DNA from: CAZXFH01 sp964640055
GTDB lineage: Bacteria; Fidelibacterota; UBA2242; JAFGTP01
Reading direction: 5' to 3'
Length of the DNA stretch: 38,975 nt
Assembly (NCBI GenBank): GCA_964640055.1
Contig: CAZXFH010000032.1
Coordinates: forward strand, 1 to 38,975
A program made the position numbers and the translations under genes. The notes below the pieces were generated by a model that saw only the letters and a list, made by a program, of their open reading frames with translations, searched no databases and was not told the DNA's origin. Each line of letters starts with the position of its first letter. Positions within the stretch are counted from its first letter, which is position 1. This document shows positions 1 to 8,268 of the stretch, in pieces.

Positions 1-243
1 CCAAGAAGGAGAGTCAATGAGTTTAGGGAAAGAATAATGAAATACAGGAAAGGCCAGCCTACAACATGCTATTCAATTTTCAATTCTTCAAACATACTTT
101 ACTGCAACTTGACAGGAAAGTATCTTGAAATTTCGCACTACGCTTATACTTGACCGTTCCCTAAAAGAGCCAGCCAGTCCGTTTTTTGAATGGTTTATAG
201 CTAGAAGAGAAGTAAGAAATTAACGCTTAATCGGAAGGACATT
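1..243. other. Intergenic leader before the first gene
   Basis: No supported gene. Frame 1 is open from base 1 to a TGA at 151-153 (50 codons) and could be the tail of a gene starting outside the window, but I recognise nothing in it. Two copies of GCCAGCC lie at 53-59 and 169-175, and a complementary GGCTGGC lies downstream of the next gene at 971-977. A good ribosome-binding site (GGAAGG) sits just before the ATG at 244. Confidence 0.4.
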
Positions 244-921
244 ATGAAATACAAATATGAAAAGAATTATACGGAAAATGGATATTTGATGAAATACAAA
301 AAAGGACTAAAACTATCCCCGTATAAAAATTGGGTCTTACAATTTAAGATAGAAATGACTGAAATACTGCCTTTGATTTGGAGGAGAATATTGATTCCTT
401 CAGATTATAATTTCTGGGATTTGCATGTTGCGATTCAAGATTCAATGGGTTGGTTAGATTATCATTTGCACTATTTTGAAATTAAAGGAAAACATAAAAG
501 AAATGAAGTTAGAATTGGAATTCCTGATTTCGATCGATTTGGCGATTTACCGGAAGTGTATCCCGGATGGGAAATTCCAGTTATAAGTTATTTCAGCGAA
601 TTGGGTATGACGGCAAAATATCTCTATGACTATGGCGATTCTTGGTGGCATAGCGTAAAGTTAGAAGGATATATAAATAAAGAGAAAAAAACAAAATATC
701 CCATATGCCTTGACGGTGAAAGAGCATGTCCTCCAGAAGATTGCGGTGGAGAAAGCGGATACTATGAAATGTTGAACACCTTATCAAATCCGGAAAGTGA
801 AGACTATCAGGAGATGAGAGAATGGGTTGGGAAAAATTGGCATCCCGAAAATTTTGATAAGAGTAAAATAGAATTCTGGAACCCCTATAAAAGATGGAAA
901 AAAGCATTTTTAGAAAAGTAA
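244..921 (+). CDS. pRiA4b ORF-3-like domain protein
   Basis: A 225-residue protein of the plasmid pRiA4b ORF-3-like family (PF07929). The hallmark stretch is near residues 35-80: a FKIEM strand, then LPLIWRRILIP, then a helix ending in MGW followed by YHLHYFEI. A second conserved part reads YLYDYGDSWWHSVKLE, followed by CPPEDCGG, which is typical of the family. The biochemical function of the family is unknown; members are common on plasmids and in accessory regions. The start is supported by GGAAGG five bases upstream of the ATG. The gene is clearly AT-rich compared with what follows (two 60-base lines I counted were 27-30% G+C, against over 50% in many genes to the right), which suggests recent acquisition. 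It has no operon partner. Confidence 0.85.
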   Translation: MKYKYEKNYTENGYLMKYKKGLKLSPYKNWVLQFKIEMTEILPLIWRRILIPSDYNFWDLHVAIQDSMGWLDYHLHYFEIKGKHKRNEVRIGIPDFDRFGDLPEVYPGWEIPVISYFSELGMTAKYLYDYGDSWWHSVKLEGYINKEKKTKYPICLDGERACPPEDCGGESGYYEMLNTLSNPESEDYQEMREWVGKNWHPENFDKSKIEFWNPYKRWKKAFLEK

Positions 922-1180
922 AAGACGATTTAAGCGCGCGAAGGGAGAGGAAATAAGCCAGAAAAAAATGGGCTGGCTGTCTCCAGATAAACAACAGCGG
1001 TAAACCGCAATGTCACCTTTAAAGCTCCACTTCGTTTCGCATTACAGCTACCACAGCGTTTATGCCGCGGAAAGAATCAACTTTAAATTACAACTCAGAA
1101 ATATTCTGCTGCCGGATATTTTTGTATTTTCAATAATACCCGCTAGATTGTAAAATAGATAAAAGAAAGCCGGGGGTAAT
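922..1180. other. Intergenic region with short hairpins
   Basis: No gene supported. It contains an AGCCAG/CTGGCT inverted repeat (956-961 and 973-978) directly after the first gene, without a T-run, and a compact GCGGT-AA-ACCGC hairpin at 997-1008. The last part (from about 1085) is AT-rich and probably carries the promoter of the next gene, but I cannot fix the hexamers. Confidence 0.35.
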
Positions 1181-2872
1181 ATGCAAATAACACTTAATGA
1201 ATTTGAACGACAAATCAATAAAACCATCCTGTCGCGTGGTTTATTGTATTTCAGGCAGGGCCGAGTGCATAAGCCTGCTGAACTAAGCCCCGGGAAATAC
1301 GAATTTAGCGTGGAAGGCTCTGCAGATTATACGGTGCGAATCAGCCTTAAAAACGGAGTTATCAGCGATTATATTTGTGATTGCCCTTATGATTGGGGGC
1401 CGGTTTGTAAGCACGTGGCCGCGGTTATTTATTACCTGCAACAGGATGAGCCGGAATTAAACCGCAAAATCACCAAAAAGAAAAATACCGCAAAAAAGAA
1501 ACGCAAAACCCTAACCGATCAGGTCAACGAGTTACTGGAAAGAACCTCGCATGAGGAGCTCGAACAATTTATCCGTACAAAAACAGAGCGGGACCGGACA
1601 TTCCGGAATATGTTCCTGGCCTCCTTTGCCCATCTGAATACCGATGAATCGAAAAGCCTATATGTGAAACAGGTCAGATCCATTTTATCCGCTGCTGCTG
1701 ACAGGCATGGATTTATTAACTGGTCGGCTGCCGGGCGTGTGGGGGTGGCCGTTGATCAGTTACTCAAAACCGCTCAAAAACAAGTTGATACCAAGCATTA
1801 TAAAAGTGCTGTGTTTATCAGTACAGCCGTAATGGAACAAATGACCAAAGCCCTGCAATATGCCGATGATAGTAACGGCGATATTGGCGGGAGCATTAAT
1901 GCCGCATTTGATATTTTATACCAGGTGGCCCAGGCGCAACCCAATGAACAGATCAGAAAATTAGTTTTGGAATATTGTTTTAAGGCGTTCGATAAAGAAA
2001 TATTCGCAGGCTGGGACTGGCATATCGGTGTTTTGCAAATCGCAGCCGTATTAATTAAAACCGAAAAGGAAACCGAACGGATTTTTGACCAAATTGATCG
2101 AGCGAAGCGGCCGGGATACGAGCAAGAAATGGCCCAAAGCATTAAATATGAGATACTGTTAAAAACAAAAGGGGCAGCAGCGGCAGATAATTATTTGGAA
2201 AAGAATATTACCAATTCGAAACTCCGGCGCATAGCCCTCCAAAAAGCGCTTGATTACAAAGAGTTTGCCAAAGCCAATCAACTGGCACAATATGGGGTGA
2301 AGTATGATCGGCAAGACAGACCGGGTTTGGCCAAAGAATGGTATGATTGGTTGTTAAAAATTGCCCAAGCCCAGGGTAAAACAGAAAAGATTATTGAATA
2401 TGCCCGGTATTTGTTAATTGATAGTTTCAGAAATGAACAGGACTATTACCAGATATTGAAAACACATGTAAACCCTGCAGATTGGACGGAATTTATTGAA
2501 AAGGTCATTGAAGAGATCTCCAATAAGCAAAGATGGGTCGACCTGAACCGGATTGCCAATATCTTCATCAGGGAAAAATGGTGGCACAGGCTTCTGGAAG
2601 TAGTAAAGAAAAACTCTAATTTACGGACCATTGAACATTACGAAAAATACCTTGCAGAAGATTATAGCGACGATGTCGTTGATATATATGCCAAGGGAAT
2701 TATGAAATACATGGAAAATAATGTGGGTAGAAAACATTATCAGTATATATGCCGGTATTTGAGACGAATGATAAAATTAGGAGGAAGAGAGCAGACTAAT
2801 AAAACGATTGCCAGACTGCGGGAAATATATCCGAACCGGAGGGCTTTAATGGAAGAACTGCATAATGTATAA
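1181..2872 (+). CDS. SWIM zinc-finger domain protein
   Basis: A 563-residue protein with an N-terminal SWIM zinc finger (PF04434). The ligands are visible as C-D-C, then about nine residues, then C-K-H (CDCPYDWGPVCKHVAAV, about residues 67-83). A Lys-rich linker follows (about 95-110). The rest is a long alpha-helical, TPR-like region with repeated A/L-rich helices, such as the stretches around residues 190-260 and 380-420. SWIM domains bind nucleic acid or protein; bacterial proteins of this layout (SWIM plus helical repeats) have no established function, and some sit next to SNF2 helicases, though none is present here. The ATG at 1181 follows a GGGGG element. It stands alone and ends before a region with a gene remnant. 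Confidence 0.85.
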   Translation: MQITLNEFERQINKTILSRGLLYFRQGRVHKPAELSPGKYEFSVEGSADYTVRISLKNGVISDYICDCPYDWGPVCKHVAAVIYYLQQDEPELNRKITKKKNTAKKKRKTLTDQVNELLERTSHEELEQFIRTKTERDRTFRNMFLASFAHLNTDESKSLYVKQVRSILSAAADRHGFINWSAAGRVGVAVDQLLKTAQKQVDTKHYKSAVFISTAVMEQMTKALQYADDSNGDIGGSINAAFDILYQVAQAQPNEQIRKLVLEYCFKAFDKEIFAGWDWHIGVLQIAAVLIKTEKETERIFDQIDRAKRPGYEQEMAQSIKYEILLKTKGAAAADNYLEKNITNSKLRRIALQKALDYKEFAKANQLAQYGVKYDRQDRPGLAKEWYDWLLKIAQAQGKTEKIIEYARYLLIDSFRNEQDYYQILKTHVNPADWTEFIEKVIEEISNKQRWVDLNRIANIFIREKWWHRLLEVVKKNSNLRTIEHYEKYLAEDYSDDVVDIYAKGIMKYMENNVGRKHYQYICRYLRRMIKLGGREQTNKTIARLREIYPNRRALMEELHNV

Positions 2873-2916
2873 CTCCCGTGCATCCATAACGGCACGGTGC
2901 ATATTACCGGAACTGA

Positions 2917-3063
2917 AATGTAGCGGGAAATGGCTATTTTTTAAAAAGGAATATAATTGACCTGCTGCAATTTCTAATAGCTATTCAGGAGGAAGTGTTC
3001 CGGGGGCTTGATGATGATAAGGCAATGGCTCTGTATGTCAAAAAATTCTGCAAGCTTAATTAG
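2917..3063 (+). pseudogene. Possible 3' remnant of an unidentified gene
   Basis: An open stretch without a usable start codon encodes a protein-like tail that ends at TAG 3061-3063. From 2959 it reads DLLQFLIAIQEEVFRG and then LDDDKAMALYVKKFCKLN. The amphipathic pattern and composition look like real coding sequence and not a chance frame. A TGA at 2914-2916 closes the frame upstream. I do not recognise the family. It could instead be a very short gene with a non-standard start (an ATT at 2956 follows AAAAAGGA). Confidence 0.3.
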
Positions 3064-3102
3064 AGTATCGCGCTTTATTTTTATTTTATATAAGGGTAGG
3101 GG

Positions 3103-4170
3103 ATGACTTTAGCAGATCTGGGCTATCAGCAACCGCTGGAAACCATTCGCCGGGAACGAGGACTCGCTGCTTTTGAGGTGGGGCGGGTGAGTGCCGCCCA
3201 TAAGGATAGCTATGGGGTCACAACAGCGCAGGGGGCAATGGCAGCCGAGCTGCTCGGGAATTTGCGTTATGTCGCTCAAAACAGAGCTGATCTGCCCGTG
3301 GTTGGCGACTGGGTCGCCATTACACCCTATGATACAAATAAAGTGCTGATCCAGGCCATTTTTCCCCGCCAGACCGTCATTATCCGCCAGGCAGTGGGTC
3401 AGTTTGCGGAGCAACAACCGCTCGCTGCCAATATTGATGTGGCCCTGATCGTGCAGGCCGTGGACCGGGATTTTAATCTCAATCGCCTGGAAAGATATCT
3501 GACCCTTTGCCATGCTGCCCGGGTGCACCCCGTTATTATTCTGAACAAAATTGATCTGATCGGTGCTGAAAGGTTAAAAGCGATCCAGATAGAGGTGGCC
3601 GCCCGGATTCCGCGGGTTTCTGTTATTTCGATCAGTAACCAAATCCGGCAGGGATATGCTGAATTGAAGGCCCGGATTGTAAAGGGCAAGACCTATTGTC
3701 TGCTGGGATCCTCGGGCGTTGGTAAATCAACACTGCTCAATAATCTGGCCGGCAGACAGCTCATGGCAACGGATGAAATCAGTCAAAGTACGGGTAAGGG
3801 TAAACATGTAACCAGCCGGCGCGCCTTGTTTGTATTGCCAACAGGGGGTGTTTTTATTGATAATCCGGGTTTGCGGGCGGTTGGCATTGCGGATCCGGAG
3901 GCTGGTTTGAGGCAGACTTTTGAATCTATTCCCACCCTTGCCAGACAGTGTAAATTCCGGGATTGCACCCATCAACACGAACCGGGTTGTGCGGTGCTGG
4001 CAGCACTGAAAAAAGGATCGCTGGACAGGGCCGCCTATCAGAATTACCTGAAAATGGAAAGAGAAGCGGCCCATTTTAAGGCCAGCCGGGCGGAAAGACG
4101 TCAAAAGGACCGGGCCTTTGGCAAAATGGTGCAGCGATTCAAAAAAGACCGCGGGGACAAATTAAAATAG
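3103..4170 (+). CDS. rsgA: Ribosome small subunit-dependent GTPase A
   Basis: A circularly permuted GTPase of 355 residues that assists late 30S subunit maturation. The order of the GTPase motifs is diagnostic: the G4 motif NKID (148-151) precedes the P-loop GSSGVGKS (202-209), which is followed by the G3 motif DNPG. The N-terminal part is the OB-fold (about 20-95, with the VVGDWVAI strand). The C-terminal zinc-binding module has ligands Cys283, Cys288, His290 and Cys296 in CKFRDCTHQHEPGC. A basic tail after residue 325 fits rRNA contact. The start is preceded by a GTAGGGG element. The next gene follows after 8 bases with its own AGGAGGT, so the two may be co-transcribed. Confidence 0.97.
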   Translation: MTLADLGYQQPLETIRRERGLAAFEVGRVSAAHKDSYGVTTAQGAMAAELLGNLRYVAQNRADLPVVGDWVAITPYDTNKVLIQAIFPRQTVIIRQAVGQFAEQQPLAANIDVALIVQAVDRDFNLNRLERYLTLCHAARVHPVIILNKIDLIGAERLKAIQIEVAARIPRVSVISISNQIRQGYAELKARIVKGKTYCLLGSSGVGKSTLLNNLAGRQLMATDEISQSTGKGKHVTSRRALFVLPTGGVFIDNPGLRAVGIADPEAGLRQTFESIPTLARQCKFRDCTHQHEPGCAVLAALKKGSLDRAAYQNYLKMEREAAHFKASRAERRQKDRAFGKMVQRFKKDRGDKLK

Positions 4171-4178
4171 GAGGTAGC

Positions 4179-4943
4179 ATGGCCCCTGAATATCCGCTCC
4201 ATTTCGCGCGCTTTTATGATCTGATCTATCAGAACTTAAGGGACCGGGTGGACCACCGGTTTTTCCTTGATGAAATCAAACAGACCAGGGGCAAAATACT
4301 GGAAATCGGGGTGGGCACAGGCCGCTTTTTTAGCGATGCCCTGGATCAGGGGGCGGATATCTACGGGTGTGATCTCAGCCCGAACATGCTCGAGGTCCTG
4401 AGAGGTAAATTAAAGCCAGCGCAGCACTTCCGCATCAGCCGGCAGAATATCATTGATTTTCATTATGATTTTCAGTTTGATCTGATTATCGCACCTTTCC
4501 GGGTCTTTATGCATCTGCTTGACAAAGCGGAGCAGCTGCAAGCCTTGCACAATGTTTATCACCATTTAAACGCTGTGGGGCGTTTTATTTTCGATGTTTT
4601 TGTTCCGGATCTGAAACAGCTGCTCAGCGGAATCGATCAGCAGGTTGATTTTGAGGGAGAATACGAGCCGGGCCGGAAACTGAAACGAATCGTATCCACC
4701 CAACCGGATCTGATCCGCCAGATGATCGATGTCACTTTCCGGCTGGAATGGCAAACCAAAACCGGATGGCAAACAGAGGATTGGACTGTTCCCATGAGGT
4801 TCTTTTTTCGGTATGAACTGGAACATCTGCTGGAGCGCTCGCCCTTTGAAAAATATCAGATTCTGGGTGATTATCAGGGGAATGAATTAAGTTCGGCGTC
4901 AACGGAGTTCGTGCTGGTCTGTCAGAAAGAGCTCAGCGCTTAA
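4179..4943 (+). CDS. Class I SAM-dependent methyltransferase
   Basis: A 254-residue methyltransferase of the class I Rossmann fold. The SAM-binding motif I is ILEIGVGTGRFF (about 40-51), and the acidic end of strand 2 is YGCDLSPNMLEVLR. Motif IV lies near FDLIIAPFRVFMHL, and the VGRFIFDVF strand follows. The small-molecule or macromolecular substrate cannot be told from sequence. The ATG follows a strong AGGAGGT eight bases downstream of the rsgA stop, suggesting co-transcription with that ribosome-maturation gene. Confidence 0.88.
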   Translation: MAPEYPLHFARFYDLIYQNLRDRVDHRFFLDEIKQTRGKILEIGVGTGRFFSDALDQGADIYGCDLSPNMLEVLRGKLKPAQHFRISRQNIIDFHYDFQFDLIIAPFRVFMHLLDKAEQLQALHNVYHHLNAVGRFIFDVFVPDLKQLLSGIDQQVDFEGEYEPGRKLKRIVSTQPDLIRQMIDVTFRLEWQTKTGWQTEDWTVPMRFFFRYELEHLLERSPFEKYQILGDYQGNELSSASTEFVLVCQKELSA

Positions 4944-5002
4944 AAATCACCCAAAGTAATAGTGGGGTTATTTATAAAATTTTTCATTGCGAGTTGCGGA
5001 AA

Positions 5003-5035
5003 GATCACTTTTATTTTACATGCGGTAAAGTGGTC
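5003..5035 (+). promoter_or_regulatory. Palindrome overlapping a candidate promoter
   Basis: Arms GATCACTTT (5003-5011) and AAAGTGGTC (5027-5035) pair over nine positions with one G-T wobble. A candidate -35 TTTACA (5015-5020) lies in the loop, with a candidate -10 TAATAT (5038-5043) at 17-base spacing. The ATG of the next gene is at 5061. It could be an operator or an RNA hairpin; the promoter assignment is tentative. Confidence 0.3.
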
Positions 5036-5060
5036 AATAATATAAAATAAGAGGATTGAT

Positions 5061-5567
5061 ATGGCGTTAAAAAGGTGGCAACTGCATCTTCTTTCCTGGA
5101 TATGGGGGCCGGTGTTGGCGGTCCAATTTGTGCTGGTTTTTTTCCTGGGCAGGTACAATCTGGCGGCACAACCGGTTCTGCTCTGGGCCGGCTGGATCAT
5201 CTGGGGGATTTCACTGGTCATGGGCTGGTGGCCGATCCTGGCCTTGAAGCGCAAAGGTGGAGTTGGCAAAGGCCGCAGCTATGTGCATACCACGACAATG
5301 GTGGATACCGGCCTGTATGCCATTGTCCGTCACCCTCAGTATACCGCCGGGATCCTGCTCAGCCTAGCCCTGATGCTGATCGGACAAAACTGGCTGATCA
5401 CCAGCATGACCGTAGTGGTGGTGCCCTTGTTATATTGGGATATAGTTATCGCCGATCAGCATGAAATCGAAAAATTCGGAGAGCGTTACCAGCGCTACAT
5501 GCCGCAGGTTCCGCGTACCAATTTTCTGCTGGGAATTATCCGTTTGGTCAAGCGCAGCAAGCATTGA
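5061..5567 (+). CDS. Isoprenylcysteine carboxyl methyltransferase-family membrane protein
   Basis: A 168-residue integral membrane protein of the ICMT / phospholipid methyltransferase-like superfamily (PF04191/PF04140). About four hydrophobic segments are visible (roughly 10-28, 35-55, 95-112 and 115-135). The family signature GLYAIVRHPQYTAGILL lies at about 80-96, and the C-terminal motif EIEKFGERYQRYMPQVPR follows; both line the SAM pocket in characterised members. The bacterial substrates are mostly unknown; lipids or small thiols are possible. The ATG at 5061 follows AAGAGGAT. The next gene starts one base after the stop, so the two are translationally coupled. Confidence 0.85.
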   Translation: MALKRWQLHLLSWIWGPVLAVQFVLVFFLGRYNLAAQPVLLWAGWIIWGISLVMGWWPILALKRKGGVGKGRSYVHTTTMVDTGLYAIVRHPQYTAGILLSLALMLIGQNWLITSMTVVVVPLLYWDIVIADQHEIEKFGERYQRYMPQVPRTNFLLGIIRLVKRSKH

Positions 5568-5568
5568 G

Positions 5569-6477
5569 ATGCCGGCTTTGGAATCCAATATGGTTATCAC
5601 CGATGTGGGCGAAACCGCTCTGCTGACCCTCCACTGCCATGCTTTAGATGCCCAATCTGCACAACCGATCCTTAATGACCGACCCGCTATCCGAATGACT
5701 GAACAGCTGACGCTGTTGATATCCGGTTCCGATAAAAAACTATCCCGTCGCCTGGCAAAGGGCAAAATAGATCCCCGTTTAGTGACCTACATTACGGTGC
5801 GGGCCCGGCAGTATGATCAATATGCACTTGATTTTCTCCGGGAGTATCCGCGGAGTACGGTTGTTAATATAGGCTGTGGTCTGGATAACCGGTTCGCCCG
5901 GATCGATAACGGACAACTGACTTTTTTTGATCTGGATTTTCCGGAGGTGCTGGCACTGAAAAAGAAGTTGGTTACTCCGGCAGCACGCTACTATTTTATT
6001 CCCGGCTCTGTCTTTGACCTTAAGTGGACAGAGAATATTACCACTGTGCCGGTCATGTTTTTGGCCGAAGGGGTCTTCATGTACTGTGCGCCCGGGGATG
6101 TGAAAAAGCTCTTTTTAACACTGCAGCAAAAATTTCCCGGTTCGGAAATGGTCTGTGAAGTAGTCAATTCCATCTGGCTCAAGGGCTGGCTGCAGAAAAT
6201 AGTGACCTTTAAGCTGCATAAGGAACAGAAACTGGGCCGCGGCGCCGTCTACCGGTTTGGAATCCGCAATGGTCATGAAATTGAGACTTGGTCTAAAGGA
6301 ATTGAATTACTGGATGAGTGGTCCTATTTTGACACTGATCCCCAGGTAATGGGTTGGATGAAAATTTTCCGGCACTGCCAACTGTTTCGCAAAACCCAGT
6401 GGATCGTGCATTATCGCTTAAATCCACCGCCGGCCAACCCAGTCGCTGGAATACGTTACGGGCCTGGCGGGTGTTAA
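5569..6477 (+). CDS. Leucine carboxyl methyltransferase / TcmP-type O-methyltransferase
   Basis: A SAM-dependent O-methyltransferase of the LCM family (PF04072, which includes TcmP of tetracenomycin biosynthesis), about 302 residues from the ATG at 5569. Evidence is the N-terminal VGETALLTLHCHALDAQ, then PILNDRPAI, the arginine-bearing ITVRARQYD, motif I VVNIGCGLDNRF and FDLDFPEV, and the late FLAEGVFMYC. These appear in the family's order. The open frame extends upstream into the preceding methyltransferase gene (to 5461), but residues there do not resemble the family, so I place the start at 5569; an ATG at 5590 with GGA upstream is also possible. The Pro/Gly-rich last 17 residues extend past the usual family end. 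The substrate is unknown. Confidence 0.85.
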   Translation: MPALESNMVITDVGETALLTLHCHALDAQSAQPILNDRPAIRMTEQLTLLISGSDKKLSRRLAKGKIDPRLVTYITVRARQYDQYALDFLREYPRSTVVNIGCGLDNRFARIDNGQLTFFDLDFPEVLALKKKLVTPAARYYFIPGSVFDLKWTENITTVPVMFLAEGVFMYCAPGDVKKLFLTLQQKFPGSEMVCEVVNSIWLKGWLQKIVTFKLHKEQKLGRGAVYRFGIRNGHEIETWSKGIELLDEWSYFDTDPQVMGWMKIFRHCQLFRKTQWIVHYRLNPPPANPVAGIRYGPGGC

Positions 6478-6578
6478 AACATTTTAAAAACCGGCCTGGT
6501 ACGGTGGCCTCCGAACCGTCCGGAAATTCTTGGTGAGTTCCCTGGATGGAGTTAATTTTCCGCGGAGGAACAATCAAG

Positions 6579-7172
6579 ATGAAAAGAATAATATTCTGTC
6601 TGTATGTAATTACCTGTATCCTGACCTTGTCCTGTACTCAATATAAAGAATGTCCCGCCTTTGATGAGGCTGATCTGCAGTACCTGCCCTATGTCACGGG
6701 TGATACCCTGGTTTTTCACAATGAACAGGCAGAATCCTATCAGATCTACATCGAAGAATTGCGCCAGTCGGAGGCCTATGATTTCACATGTCGGGATTTG
6801 TATGGGATCTGCGCCTGTACCGACTATGTGGAAGTTATGGCCACAGACACGGAGAATCCGGATCCCTATATATTCCTGAGAATGGAACAGAGCGATGTCT
6901 CGGATGTGCAGTATTTTCAATATCAGCTCCTGGACTACGATTTTGAATTCGATTTCCGCAACGAACTTCCGCATATTGATGATTTTCCGCATATAGAATT
7001 CAAAGATTCATTGCTGATTGGCGAGCATGTGTATCATGAAGTGTTAATGATTCGTAATCAGGACCAATCTGCTTCCCGGATTGATAAAGTTTACTTTAAT
7101 CAATGCGGTGGTATTCTTAAATTTTGTAAAGAGAATCCTGCGGAGAAATGGGAGTTAATTTGCAATCCCTAG
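6579..7172 (+). CDS. Hypothetical lipoprotein
   Basis: A predicted 197-residue lipoprotein of unknown function. The signal peptide is MKRIIFCLYVITCILTLSC, with the lipobox TLSC placing the lipidated cysteine near residue 19. The mature part contains several further cysteines (a CRDLYGICAC cluster) and many aromatic and acidic residues, and ends in a VYFNQCGGILKF strand. That style is common in FCB-group outer-membrane lipoproteins of about 200 residues. The ATG at 6579 is chosen because GGAGG lies ten bases upstream and the signal sequence begins exactly there; an in-frame ATG at 6546 would bury the signal. I do not recognise a named domain. Confidence 0.75.
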   Translation: MKRIIFCLYVITCILTLSCTQYKECPAFDEADLQYLPYVTGDTLVFHNEQAESYQIYIEELRQSEAYDFTCRDLYGICACTDYVEVMATDTENPDPYIFLRMEQSDVSDVQYFQYQLLDYDFEFDFRNELPHIDDFPHIEFKDSLLIGEHVYHEVLMIRNQDQSASRIDKVYFNQCGGILKFCKENPAEKWELICNP

Positions 7173-7218
7173 GCAGATGAAATGAGCGGTTTAAATAACA
7201 AGGGAGTCATCAATTCAT

Positions 7219-7698
7219 ATGTCCGTATTGATCGTTTATGATTCCTTTTTTGGTAATACTGCAGAAGTAGCACAGGCCATGGGCGCAGCCCTGGCTGCAG
7301 CCGGAGAACCAGTAGCCACCTGGCGGGCAGACGAGGTGACACCGGCCCCGTTGCAGAATCTGGGGCTGTTGATCGTTGGTTCTCCGACCCGCGCTTTCAA
7401 GCCCACCAAAGCCATCCATCGGTTTTTGAAACAGATTCCGGACCAGGGTCTCAAAGGCACTCAGGTTGCTGCTTTTGATACCCGGGTTTCTCTGGCGGAC
7501 GTCAACTCCCGGCTGCTCAATTTTATGGTGAAACTCTTTGGCTATGCCGCGGAACCGATTGCCAGGAAACTGCAGAAAAAGGGTGGCCGGCTGGTGTTAC
7601 AGCCGGAAGGCTTTATTGTCAAAGGCACGGAAGGACCTTTAAAGGCGGGTGAACGGGAACGGGCGGCCAAATGGATTCAACGAGCGATAAACATATAA
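7219..7698 (+). CDS. Flavodoxin family protein
   Basis: A 159-residue flavodoxin-fold protein. The N-terminal strand and FMN phosphate loop read VLIVYDSFFGNTAEVAQAM (3-21). The second loop, VGSPTRAFKPTKAI (about 53-66), contacts the isoalloxazine in true flavodoxins. The AFDTRVS strand and a C-terminal LVLQPEGFIVKGTEGPLKAGE complete the domain and match the short flavodoxin-like proteins of the FCB group and Firmicutes. It should bind FMN and act as a soluble electron carrier or reductase partner, but no partner is obvious here; the next gene (DUF2703) is rich in cysteines. The start follows AAGGGAG. Confidence 0.88.
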   Translation: MSVLIVYDSFFGNTAEVAQAMGAALAAAGEPVATWRADEVTPAPLQNLGLLIVGSPTRAFKPTKAIHRFLKQIPDQGLKGTQVAAFDTRVSLADVNSRLLNFMVKLFGYAAEPIARKLQKKGGRLVLQPEGFIVKGTEGPLKAGERERAAKWIQRAINI

Positions 7699-7777
7699 TG
7701 GGTATAGAACTGACTTGAACGATATATCCGGGACCTGTCAGGGAAAGTACCGAATTAATTGGAAGGAGTAATGTAAA

Positions 7778-8206
7778 ATGTCAGCAAGAACACTGCAAAT
7801 TAAATGGCAACGCCTACTAAATAATGACGAGACCTGTCCGCGTTGCGGATCAACCGGGGAAGAAATCGACCGGGCGGTGAAAACCCTGCGGCAATCTTTG
7901 ACGCCCCTGGGAATTGAAGTGCTGTTGGAGAAGGAAGCCCTTACAGTTTCGGAATTCAAAAGGGATCCTTTACAATCAAACCGCATCTGGATTAATGACC
8001 GCCCGCTGGAAGAGTGTATCCAAGCTCAGGTGGGCCAAAGTGCCTGCTGTGATGTTTGTGGCCCCTCGGATTGCCGCACTATTGAAACCGGCGGACGGGA
8101 ATATGAAACCATTCCGGCGGATATGATTATTCAAGCCGGTCTTCTGGTTGCTTCACAAATGACCCGCAAAGGAGGGCGAAAATCCAACTGCTGCGGAACT
8201 GGATAG
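7778..8206 (+). CDS. DUF2703 cysteine-rich protein
   Basis: A 142-residue protein matching DUF2703 (PF10865). The family pattern is clear: IKWQRL near the N-terminus, the TCPRCGSTGEE knuckle (about 23-33), a thioredoxin-like alpha/beta middle (GIEVLLEKEAL, DPLQSNRIWIND), then GQSACCDVCG and DCRTIE with clustered cysteines. A final CC pair lies near the end. The cysteine arrangement suggests metal or metalloid binding or thiol redox chemistry. Family members occur near arsenic or mercury genes in some genomes, but no such gene is present here. GGAAGGAG precedes the ATG. Its neighbour is a flavodoxin 79 bases upstream. Confidence 0.85.
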   Translation: MSARTLQIKWQRLLNNDETCPRCGSTGEEIDRAVKTLRQSLTPLGIEVLLEKEALTVSEFKRDPLQSNRIWINDRPLEECIQAQVGQSACCDVCGPSDCRTIETGGREYETIPADMIIQAGLLVASQMTRKGGRKSNCCGTG

Positions 8207-8268
8207 CAGGTGTAGGTAACCCTTTAAGGTCTGTAAAATACAAAAAAGTTGACCGGGAGGATTTTTGT

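Noticed and set aside
1..153. Open frame from the window edge, possibly the end of an upstream gene
   Set aside because: Only 50 codons, no recognisable family, and the composition of the second half does not look coding.
593..994. Minus-strand frame over the first gene
   Set aside because: Shadow of the + strand pRiA4b-like gene, with no family features or ribosome-binding site.
997..1008. Short GCGGT-AA-ACCGC hairpin taken as terminator or recombination site
   Set aside because: No T-run follows, the loop is only two bases, and no integron-type core sites are present.
2876..2897. CCGTGC/GCACGG hairpin after the SWIM gene
   Set aside because: Stem is clear but no T-run follows, so termination is not supported.
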